8,426 nucleotides of DNA from JBAUHN01 sp049680295 (lineage in GTDB: Bacteria > Pseudomonadota > Alphaproteobacteria > Rhodobacterales > Rhodobacteraceae), in the NCBI GenBank assembly GCA_049680295.1, contig JBAUHN010000150.1, forward strand, positions 1 to 8,426, given 5' to 3'. Shown piece by piece: positions 1 to 6,519 of the stretch. Under the pieces are notes generated by a model. It did no database searches. It was not told the origin of the DNA and was given only the letters and a program-made list of their open reading frames with translations. Position 1 is the first letter of the stretch. Each line of letters begins with the position of its first letter. Made by a program: the position numbers and the translations under genes.

Positions 1-771
1 CTTAAGGTCGGCATCGAAAAAATCTCGGCGATGGCGAAACGGTTTGGGCTTGGTGTGCGCCACGATCTGCCGATGTCTGCCGTCGCCCGTGGGCTGGCCC
101 CTACCAAGGATTGGAAATCTTCAACCTATGGTTCAGATTGGGTGATCGGCGATACGGTTAACGCCTCAATTGGTCAGGGGTTCATGCTGGCGTCACCGCT
201 CCAACTGGCCGTAATGGCCGCGCGCCTTGCGACCGGTCGCAGCATCACACCGCGTCTGATAAAATCCATTGATGGGGTCGAACAGCCCGACGGCGCGGGC
301 GACGTTATGGCGATGAACGAAAACAACCTGCGCAAAATGCGCCGGGCGATGTTTGACGTGGTCAATGACCGGCGTGGCACGGCGTATCGGTCGCGGATTA
401 TCGACGACACGGTGCGGATGGCGGGCAAGACCGGCACCAGCCAGGTGCGCAACATCACCGCCGCCGAACGGCGCAGTGGCGTTGTGCGCAATGCCGATCT
501 GCCATGGGAACGGCGCGACCATGCTTTGTTTGTCAACTTCGCCCCTTTCGACAACCCGAAATATGCGGTTTCCGTTGTGGTCGAACACGGTGGTGGCGGA
601 TCGACCGCCGCAGCCCCGATCGCCCGCGATGTCACTCTGCAAGCCCTTTTTGAAGGGCCGCCGCCGCTTGAAGCCTATCCAAGCAAAGATCGCGATGCGG
701 TAAGTGCTTTGCAGAAAAAACTCAGCCAGATGCGCCCCAAAGCCGCATTCGACCGCAGCGATCAAGCATGA
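1..771 (+). CDS. mrdA: Penicillin-binding protein 2, C-terminal part (5' end outside window)
   Basis: This is the C-terminal 256 residues of PBP2, the class B penicillin-binding protein that crosslinks peptidoglycan during cylindrical elongation; it acts in the periplasm, anchored in the inner membrane. The frame is open from base 1, so the gene starts upstream. Visible are the PBP2-type stretch GDTVNASIGQG (about residues 50-60 of the fragment), followed by a helix-like PLQLAVMAARLATG, and the transpeptidase KTGT motif at residues 143-146 (bases 427-438). The catalytic SxxK and the SxN-type motif must lie upstream of the window. A charged, proline-containing tail follows the transpeptidase fold. 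The stop TGA overlaps the rodA start as ATGA, which is the classic mrdA-rodA arrangement. PBP2 is preferred over PBP3 (FtsI) because of the rodA partner and the GDTVNASIGQG motif. Confidence 0.95.
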   Translation, partial: LKVGIEKISAMAKRFGLGVRHDLPMSAVARGLAPTKDWKSSTYGSDWVIGDTVNASIGQGFMLASPLQLAVMAARLATGRSITPRLIKSIDGVEQPDGAGDVMAMNENNLRKMRRAMFDVVNDRRGTAYRSRIIDDTVRMAGKTGTSQVRNITAAERRSGVVRNADLPWERRDHALFVNFAPFDNPKYAVSVVVEHGGGGSTAAAPIARDVTLQALFEGPPPLEAYPSKDRDAVSALQKKLSQMRPKAAFDRSDQA

Positions 772-1907
772 GCTATCTTGAACACTCCGTCAAATCTGTG
801 CCTACAGGGTTTCGCAAGATTTTGGCGATCAACTGGCCTGTGGCAATCCTTTTGGCGTCGGTGGCGGGTATCGGGTTCTTGATGCTCTATTCTGTTGCCG
901 GTGGGAAATTCGACCCCTGGGCTGCACCGCAAATCAAACGCTTTGGGCTTGGTTTCACCTTAATGCTGATCGTGGCGATGATCCCGATTTGGTTTTGGCG
1001 CGGACTGGCTGGTGCCGCCTATATCGGGACAATCCTCTTGCTGGTTGCGGTCGAACTTTTTGGCTCAATCGGGATGGGGGCGCAACGCTGGATTGATCTG
1101 GGATTTATGCGCCTGCAGCCCTCGGAATTGATGAAGATTACGTTGGTCATGCTGCTGGCCGCCTATTATGACTGGCTGCCCAACAAAAAGACGTCGCGGC
1201 CGATATGGGTCGCCGTTCCCATCGCGTTCATCCTGCTGCCCGCCTTTATGGTCTTGCGCCAACCCGATCTGGGCACCGCCATTTTGTTGCTGGCAGCCGG
1301 CGGCGGGCTGATGTTTCTGGCCGGGGTGCACTGGGCCTATTTCGCCGCAGTTATCGCGGGCGGTGTGGCACTTGTGACGGCGGCATTTCAGTCGCGCGGC
1401 ACCACGTGGCAGTTGCTGAAAGATTATCAATACCGCCGCATTGACACGTTTCTTGACCCCAGCACAGATCCGCTGGGGGCGGGCTATCACATCACCCAGT
1501 CCAAGATCGCACTGGGATCAGGCGGCTGGACCGGACGCGGGTTCATGCAAGGCACGCAGTCACGTCTGAATTTTTTGCCCGAAAAGCATACGGATTTTAT
1601 CTTTACCACCCTGGCCGAAGAATTCGGCTTTGTCGGCGCGATTTCATTGCTGGTGCTTTATGTCCTGATCATCGTGTTTTGCGTCTGGTCAGCGATGGCC
1701 AACAAGGACAGGTTTTCGTCTTTGCTGACCCTGGGGATTGCGTTGAATTTCTTTTTGTTTTTCGCCGTAAACATGTCAATGGTCATGGGATTGGCCCCGG
1801 TCGTCGGCGTGCCCCTGCCTTTGGTCAGCTATGGTGGCTCTGCGATGTTGGTTTTGCTGCTTGCTTTTGGCCTGATGCAAAGCGCCCATGTCCACCGCCC
1901 CAGATAA
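768..1907 (+). CDS. rodA: RodA, SEDS-family peptidoglycan glycosyltransferase
   Basis: This 379-residue polytopic membrane protein polymerises lipid II into glycan strands for cell elongation, in complex with PBP2. The sequence is strongly hydrophobic with roughly ten membrane segments; the first is near residues 22-43. SEDS hallmarks are AQRWIDLGFMRLQPSELMK (105-123, with the QPSE Glu at 120), RQPDLGTA (164-171), FLPEKHTDFIF (269-279) and GVPLPLVSYGGS (347-358). Asp276 in KHTDF corresponds to the catalytic Asp known from RodA (D262 in E. coli). Length is normal for the family. The start is fixed by the four-base ATGA overlap with mrdA. No strong Shine-Dalgarno is visible upstream, which fits translational coupling. 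RodA is chosen over FtsW because of the mrdA neighbour and the HTDFIF and VGVPLPLVSYGG context. Confidence 0.96.
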   Translation: MSYLEHSVKSVPTGFRKILAINWPVAILLASVAGIGFLMLYSVAGGKFDPWAAPQIKRFGLGFTLMLIVAMIPIWFWRGLAGAAYIGTILLLVAVELFGSIGMGAQRWIDLGFMRLQPSELMKITLVMLLAAYYDWLPNKKTSRPIWVAVPIAFILLPAFMVLRQPDLGTAILLLAAGGGLMFLAGVHWAYFAAVIAGGVALVTAAFQSRGTTWQLLKDYQYRRIDTFLDPSTDPLGAGYHITQSKIALGSGGWTGRGFMQGTQSRLNFLPEKHTDFIFTTLAEEFGFVGAISLLVLYVLIIVFCVWSAMANKDRFSSLLTLGIALNFFLFFAVNMSMVMGLAPVVGVPLPLVSYGGSAMLVLLLAFGLMQSAHVHRPR

Positions 1908-1917
1908 GGTTCTTTTC

Positions 1918-2850
1918 ATGTCCATAAACGTTCTTTTTGCCGCCCAATATGAACGGTGGGAAACCTACCGCCCCGCGCTGATGGCGGCATTTCAGGCCGC
2001 AGGTCTAGATGTGAACCTGCAAACGGATTTGCCAGCTGATCAGGTGGATTATATCATCTATGCACCCAATTCCGCGGTCCAGGATTTCACCCCGTTTACC
2101 CGCGCCAAAGCGGTGTTAAACTTATGGGCCGGCGTAGAGGCAGTTGTTGGCAACGAAACCCTGACCATTCCGCTGGCACGTATGGTCGATCCCGGCATGA
2201 CACAATCCATGACAGAATGGGTCATGGGCCATGTCCTGCGTCACCATCTGGGGATGGACGCGCATATTCACAATCCGACGTCTGAATGGTCACCGCAACC
2301 GGTGCCTTTGGCCCAGGAACGGCGCGTAACGGTCCTTGGTCTGGGTGAATTGGGACGCCACGTCGCCAAGGCACTTGCCGGTTTCGGATTTAACGTAACC
2401 GGTTGGAGCCGCAGTCCAAAGACCATTGAAGGCATAGCCACGTTACATGGTGCAGACGGGTTGGACAGGGCATTAGGCACAGCCGAGATATTGGTCCTGC
2501 TGCTGCCGGATACGGCTGCGACGACAAATGTTCTGAATGCGCGGACCCTTGCTTTGATGCCCAAGGGCAGTGTTATCATCAATCCCGGTCGCGGTCCGCT
2601 GATAGACGACGCCGCCTTGCTAAGCGCCTTGGACACGGGCCACATCGGACATGCAACTTTGGATGTGTTCCGCGTTGAGCCTTTGCCCGAAGACCATCCT
2701 TTCTGGTCGCACCCGAAGATCACGGTGACGCCGCATGTTGCCGCCGAAACCCGTCCGCGTACCGCGTCGAAAATCATCGCCGAGAATATCAAACGCGGCG
2801 AAGCAGGCGCGCCTTTCCTGCATCTGGTCAACCGCGAGCGCGGCTATTGA
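1918..2850 (+). CDS. ghrA: GhrA-like glyoxylate/hydroxypyruvate reductase (D-2-hydroxyacid dehydrogenase family)
   Basis: This predicted cytoplasmic NAD(P)H-dependent reductase of 310 residues would convert glyoxylate to glycolate and hydroxypyruvate to glycerate. The Rossmann nucleotide-binding motif GLGELG is at 141-146. The catalytic triad of the D-2-hydroxyacid dehydrogenase family is intact: Arg225 in NPGRGP, Glu254 in VFRVEPLP, and His273 in TPHVAAETRP. The WSRSPK stretch after the second beta strand (163-168) resembles the NADP-preferring GhrA type, and the C-terminal NRERGY matches the E. coli GhrA ending DRARGY. An in-frame ATG lies upstream at 1888, inside rodA. I prefer the ATG at 1918 because AAGG at 1906-1909 sits 8 bases before it and the protein then begins directly with beta strand MSINVLFAAQ. 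It follows rodA after 10 bases, so co-transcription is likely. Exact substrate is inferred from family only. Confidence 0.88.
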   Translation: MSINVLFAAQYERWETYRPALMAAFQAAGLDVNLQTDLPADQVDYIIYAPNSAVQDFTPFTRAKAVLNLWAGVEAVVGNETLTIPLARMVDPGMTQSMTEWVMGHVLRHHLGMDAHIHNPTSEWSPQPVPLAQERRVTVLGLGELGRHVAKALAGFGFNVTGWSRSPKTIEGIATLHGADGLDRALGTAEILVLLLPDTAATTNVLNARTLALMPKGSVIINPGRGPLIDDAALLSALDTGHIGHATLDVFRVEPLPEDHPFWSHPKITVTPHVAAETRPRTASKIIAENIKRGEAGAPFLHLVNRERGY

Positions 2851-2860
2851 TGCCCGCGCT
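2837..2860. terminator. GC-rich hairpin spanning the convergent stop codons
   Basis: There is a perfect 7-bp inverted repeat, AGCGCGG (2837-2843) and CCGCGCT (2854-2860), with a 10-base loop. It contains the ghrA stop codon in the loop and overlaps the first bases of the opposing peptidase stop codon. Neither strand has a T-run after the stem, so it is not a canonical intrinsic terminator. It could act as a two-way 3' end or RNA-stabilising structure in a region where only 8 bases separate the genes, or be chance in GC-rich DNA. Confidence 0.4.
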
Positions 2861-4874
2861 ATTCGGCGGCCAACCCCCTGCCCTTTAGCAATGCCTCAAC
2901 CCCCGGCATACGCCCTCGAAATGCCTGATAAAGCTCGGCAGCATCCCGGCTGCCACCGGTGGACAAGATATACGTCTCAAGGGCATTTGCCCGCTCGGGA
3001 TCGAAGGCGCCACCGGCCTCTTCAAAGGCGTTGAACGCGTCTGCATCCATCACTTCGGACCACATATAGCTATAATACCCGCTCGAATAACCGTCCCCGG
3101 CAAAGACATGCGCAAAATGCGGCGTCGCATGGCGCATTCCGATGGCTTGCGGCATGCCGATCTCGTCCAAAATCTCTGCTTGCCGCGCCATCGGATCTGC
3201 GGGCGCCTCGCCGACATGAAACTCCAGATCAACCAGTGCTGATGCGACGTATTCAACGGTGGAAAACCCCATATCAAAGGTCGCAGCACCCAAGACTTTG
3301 TCACGCATGGCCTTTGGCATCGGCGCGCCGGTTTCTGCATGAGTGGCAAATTCGGCCAACACCTCCGGCACTTCCAGCCAATGCTCAAACAACTGGCTGG
3401 GCAATTCGACAAAATCCCGCGCAACGGACGTCCCCGAGATGCTTTCATAAGTCACATTCGACAACATCTGGTGCAGCGCATGACCAAACTCATGAAACAA
3501 TGTGCGCGCATCGTCGTATGACAAAAGCGCCGGATCACCTTTGGCGAAATTGCACACGTTGATCACAATTGGCGTCTGCTTTTGCGGGTATCTGGCCTGC
3601 GCCCGCATCGCCGAGCACCACGCGCCGGACCGCTTGGACCCGCGTGCAAAATAATCGCCGATAAAGACGGCGATATGTTCGCCCTTGCGCGTCACCTCCC
3701 AGGCCCGGCAATCTGGATGGTAAAGCGCCACATCAAGGGGCGAAAATTCCAGACCAAAGAGACGCGTCGCGCAATCGAATGCCGCGTCAATCATCCGGTC
3801 CAGCTGGAAATACGGTTTCAACGCGGCCTCGTCCAGATCATGTTCCGCCGCGCGGCGCTTTTGCGCATAGTAACGCCAGTCCCATGGCTCCAAAACGCCA
3901 TTGATCCCATCGCTACGCATCATGGTCGTCAGCACAGCCGCATCTGCCTCCGCCTGTGCCCGCGCCGGTTGCCACACGGCCATCAACAAATCGCGCACCG
4001 TCTGAGGGGTCTTGGCCATTTCAGTTTCCAGCTTGTAATCCGCGAAACTTTGATACCCCAATAGTTTTGCCCGCTCCGCACGCAGCGACAGGATTTCAGC
4101 AGCAATTGCACGGTTGTCGGTATCCCCGCCATTCGCCCCGCGTGCGCCCCACGCGTTATAAGCGATTTCGCGCAAATCGCGCCGGTTTGAGAACTGCAAA
4201 AACGGCACGATCAAAGAGCGTGACAAGGTCACAACCGGCCCACCGGCTTCTTTTTCCACCCCCGCCGCGCGGGCCGCATCGACCGCGAAATCGGGCAATC
4301 CATCCATATCACCCGGCGCCAAAACCATGAACCAGTCACGCTCGTCTGCCAGCAAATTCTGCGTGAACGACGTCCCCAGCGTCGCAAGTCGGCCTTTGAT
4401 CTCTTTCATGCGGGCCTCATCCGTACCTGTCAAAGCAGCACCTGAGCGCAGAAAACCACGGTGCGTCAGCATCAAGACACGTGCTTGTTCATCATCCAAA
4501 GCCAACTGATGGCGCTGGTCCCAAAGCGCTGCAAGCCGGGCAAACAGCGCTCTGTTGCCGGAAATCTCCGCAAAATGGGCCGCAATTTTGGGCGAAAACT
4601 GTCGTTGCAAGTCTTCTCGCACCGGGTTGCTGTCGGCCCCTGCGACCGTAAAAAATACTGACAATACCTGATCGAGCGCATGACCTGCCGCTTCCAACGC
4701 CTCGACCGTATTGGCAAAACTTGGCGCTTCACTGTTTTGCGCGATTGCGTCGATCTCGCCGATATGCTGCGCCAATGCAATGTCCAAGGCCGGGGCAAAA
4801 TCGCTGTCTTCGATCTCGGCAAATGGGGCGATCTGAAACGGTGTTTTCCAGTCCTCAAGCAGCGGGTTTGTCAT
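2859..4874 (-). CDS. dcp: M3-family zinc oligopeptidase (peptidyl-dipeptidase Dcp / oligopeptidase A type)
   Basis: This 671-residue zinc metallopeptidase of family M3 is predicted to trim short peptides in the cytoplasm (no signal peptide is seen). The zinc site is complete: HEFGH at 461-465 with the third ligand Glu490 in DFVELPSQ, spaced as in thimet oligopeptidase. The substrate-binding loop GDGYSSGYYSYMW carries Tyr596, 600, 601 and 603, matching the family's conserved tyrosines. The N-terminus MTNPLLEDWKTPF is typical of the Dcp/OpdA group, and length is close to the roughly 680 residues of E. coli Dcp and PrlC. The start is supported by AAGGAG at 4883-4888, 8 bases before ATG. It lies 64 bases downstream of the moeB-like gene on the same strand and ends convergently against ghrA. 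Dipeptidyl carboxypeptidase versus endo-oligopeptidase activity cannot be decided from sequence alone, so the symbol is provisional. Confidence 0.9.
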   Translation of the reverse strand: MTNPLLEDWKTPFQIAPFAEIEDSDFAPALDIALAQHIGEIDAIAQNSEAPSFANTVEALEAAGHALDQVLSVFFTVAGADSNPVREDLQRQFSPKIAAHFAEISGNRALFARLAALWDQRHQLALDDEQARVLMLTHRGFLRSGAALTGTDEARMKEIKGRLATLGTSFTQNLLADERDWFMVLAPGDMDGLPDFAVDAARAAGVEKEAGGPVVTLSRSLIVPFLQFSNRRDLREIAYNAWGARGANGGDTDNRAIAAEILSLRAERAKLLGYQSFADYKLETEMAKTPQTVRDLLMAVWQPARAQAEADAAVLTTMMRSDGINGVLEPWDWRYYAQKRRAAEHDLDEAALKPYFQLDRMIDAAFDCATRLFGLEFSPLDVALYHPDCRAWEVTRKGEHIAVFIGDYFARGSKRSGAWCSAMRAQARYPQKQTPIVINVCNFAKGDPALLSYDDARTLFHEFGHALHQMLSNVTYESISGTSVARDFVELPSQLFEHWLEVPEVLAEFATHAETGAPMPKAMRDKVLGAATFDMGFSTVEYVASALVDLEFHVGEAPADPMARQAEILDEIGMPQAIGMRHATPHFAHVFAGDGYSSGYYSYMWSEVMDADAFNAFEEAGGAFDPERANALETYILSTGGSRDAAELYQAFRGRMPGVEALLKGRGLAAE

Positions 4875-4938
4875 CGTAAAATCTCCTTTGGTGGAATAGT
4901 TTTAAGGCGAAACCGGGCCCAAAAGCCATTGCAGGTCT

Positions 4939-5994
4939 TCACGCCGGCCTCGTCCCGCAAACTGGACAATCCGCCCGCTTTTTCAACCCAATCGTCCGGC
5001 TTTCGCCATATAGCGCATCATAAATGATCATCTGCCCGCGCAAAGCAGCACCCGCACCGGTGATCAGTTTGATGGCCTCGACCGCCATCATCGCACCGAC
5101 AACACCAGGAAGCGGGCCAATCACCCCGGCCTCGGCGCAACTGGGGGCCAAGCCGGGGTCTGGAGCGTCCGGGAATATGCACTGGTAGCACGGCGCGTCA
5201 TTGGCAGGATCGAACACGCTCAATTGCCCCTCCCACTGACTTAAAGCGCCTGAGATCAATGGCTTGCCCAAAGCTACCGCTGTGCGATTGACTAGATAGC
5301 GGGTCTCGAAATTGTCAGTACCATCCAGCACCAGATCATATTCCGACATCAGGCTCTCTGCGATTTCCTGTTCAAAACGGCGGTGATAGGGACGCACTGT
5401 GACAAAAGGGTTTTGCGCCTTCATCTCCGACTGGGCCGAAAATACCTTGGGGCTGCCGATTGCAGCATCCTTGTGTATGACCTGCCGCTGCAGGTTGGCA
5501 TTCTCAACCAGATCATCATCGACAATCCCAATAATCCCGACACCAGCCGCTGCCAGATACTGCAACGCAGGCGCACCCAGACCGCCCGCGCCGATCACCA
5601 AGACACGCGCCTGTTTCAGCGCTTTTTGCCCCGGTCCGCCCACCTCTCGCAGAACAATGTGGCGCGCATACCTGTTCAACTCACTGTCACTGAACAGCGG
5701 CGCAGTCCCATCAGTCGCGGCATCGCTCAGATCAGAGTTCGCCGCCCGCTGCCGCAATTCCCCCAACACCAACCGGTATCCGTAAACCAGCGCCACAAAC
5801 CCGCCAAGGATCAACCACGGCGCCGGTGACATTCCAGTTGCCAGTCGCAAACTGTGACCTTCTGGCAAAACGACATGCCCGACCAACACCGCCACATAAA
5901 GCAGCCCCAGCATCGCCCAGCATGCCGGGCGTGGCGCGCCCGCAACCGCACCCACAGCCCAAAGACCCGCACCGATGGATAGCACCAACACCAT
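4939..5994 (-). CDS. moeB: Membrane-anchored MoeB/ThiF/HesA-family adenylyltransferase
   Basis: This 351-residue E1-like enzyme is predicted to adenylate the C-terminal glycine of a small sulfur-carrier protein such as MoaD or ThiS. The catalytic part starts near residue 101 (FSDSELNRYARHIVL). It contains the ATP-binding GAGGLG (135-140), NLQRQ with Arg170, DGTDN (224-228), zinc ligands CYQC (269-272) and CPVC (343-346), and CAEAGV with Cys286. These match the MoeB pattern, and there is no C-terminal rhodanese domain. The first about 80 residues are unusual: three hydrophobic segments (roughly 2-20, 24-43 and 58-77) predict membrane anchoring, absent from E. coli MoeB. I chose the ATG at 5994 over the adjacent TTG at 5997 because it overlaps the dut stop by one base (TGATG) with a GGGGTG upstream. 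The carrier-protein partner is not in this window, so the assignment between molybdopterin and thiamine pathways is inferred from similarity to MoeB. Confidence 0.87.
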   Translation of the reverse strand: MVLVLSIGAGLWAVGAVAGAPRPACWAMLGLLYVAVLVGHVVLPEGHSLRLATGMSPAPWLILGGFVALVYGYRLVLGELRQRAANSDLSDAATDGTAPLFSDSELNRYARHIVLREVGGPGQKALKQARVLVIGAGGLGAPALQYLAAAGVGIIGIVDDDLVENANLQRQVIHKDAAIGSPKVFSAQSEMKAQNPFVTVRPYHRRFEQEIAESLMSEYDLVLDGTDNFETRYLVNRTAVALGKPLISGALSQWEGQLSVFDPANDAPCYQCIFPDAPDPGLAPSCAEAGVIGPLPGVVGAMMAVEAIKLITGAGAALRGQMIIYDALYGESRTIGLKKRADCPVCGTRPA

Positions 5995-6446
5995 CAACTC
6001 ACCCCGGTTGAGCCGAAGCCCCCCGACCCGCGCCCGGTATCATCAAGATCCTGAACCACCGGGAAACCAGCCTGCACCACAGGCGCCACCACCAATTGCG
6101 CGATCCGCATGCCATGTTCGATCACAAAATCCGCCATGCCTGTGTTCATCACAATCATCCCCAATGGACCGCGATAATCGCTGTCAATCGTGCCGGGGCT
6201 ATTCACCAGCGTGATCCCGTGTTTTAAAGCCAAACCTGATCTCGGCCGGATTTGCATCTCAAATCCATGTGGGATAGCGACCCGCAATCCTGACGGCACC
6301 AATGCCCGCGCGCCGGGTGCCAGAATGACATCTCCATCAGGCAGATTGGCACGCAGATCAGCACCCGCCGCACCGGATGTTTCATAAAACGGCAAGGGCA
6401 CGGATCTGTCTGCACCGCTCTCCCACATCAGTTTGATCTGAACCAA
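5994..6446 (-). CDS. dut: Deoxyuridine 5'-triphosphate nucleotidohydrolase (dUTPase)
   Basis: This homotrimeric dUTPase hydrolyses dUTP to dUMP and pyrophosphate, keeping uracil out of DNA and supplying the dTMP precursor. All five family motifs are seen: AGADLRA (27-33), RPRSGLA (67-73), GITLVNSPGTIDSDYRG (77-93, with the uracil-site region and catalytic Asp), RIAQLVV (114-120), and the P-loop-like RGSGGFGSTG (139-148). The start is assigned to TTG at 6446, giving 150 residues beginning MVQIKLMWE, the family's usual length. GGAAGG at 6455-6460 lies 8 bases upstream. The nearest in-frame ATG, at 6428, would cut into the first beta strand, and a longer frame from a TTG at 6518 would run into coaBC without conserved sequence. 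It overlaps the moeB-like gene by one base, and lies 49 bases after the coaBC stop. Confidence 0.95.
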   Translation of the reverse strand: MVQIKLMWESGADRSVPLPFYETSGAAGADLRANLPDGDVILAPGARALVPSGLRVAIPHGFEMQIRPRSGLALKHGITLVNSPGTIDSDYRGPLGMIVMNTGMADFVIEHGMRIAQLVVAPVVQAGFPVVQDLDDTGRGSGGFGSTGVS

Positions 6447-6488
6447 TTCCAAACCCTTCCAAATGGTAAAAATATCGTCGCCGAAGGC

Positions 6489-6519
6489 AAAAAAACTATT
6501 GCGCCAAGACCTGCGCAAT
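6489..6519 (-). terminator. Intrinsic-terminator-like hairpin at the coaBC stop codon
   Basis: Read on the minus strand there is a perfect 7-bp stem, ATTGCGC (6519-6513) pairing with GCGCAAT (6504-6498), around an 8-base loop. Then comes AG and a run of seven T residues (6495-6489). The stem encodes the last codons of coaBC and reaches into its TAG stop codon. Stem plus T-run has the form of a Rho-independent terminator. Because dut, its apparent operon partner, starts only about 40 bases later, it may be a partial terminator or attenuator. A ribosome finishing coaBC would cover the stem. Confidence 0.6.

Noticed and set aside
193..765. Minus-strand open frame of 190 codons opposite mrdA
   Set aside because: The plus strand encodes PBP2 with the KTGT and GDTVNASIGQG motifs; the antisense translation shows no domain.
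1888..1917. Upstream ATG giving the GhrA-like protein ten more residues
   Set aside because: It lies inside rodA; the ATG at 1918 has AAGG at suitable spacing and begins right at the first beta strand.
3582..4064. Plus-strand open frame of 160 codons opposite the M3 peptidase
   Set aside because: It lies wholly inside a well-supported gene with an intact HEFGH zinc site; its translation is rich in Arg, His and Pro, typical of antisense frames in GC-rich DNA.
4875..4938. Search of the 64-base gap between the moeB-like gene and the peptidase for a promoter or terminator
   Set aside because: Apart from the AAGGAG ribosome binding site and a short GGGCCC palindrome, I found no convincing -35/-10 pair and no stem followed by a T-run.
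6447..6495. Possible dut promoter just after the T-run (AGTTTT, 17 bases, TATTTT)
   Set aside because: The -35 match is poor and falls in the T-run of the terminator-like element, so A/T content alone could explain it.
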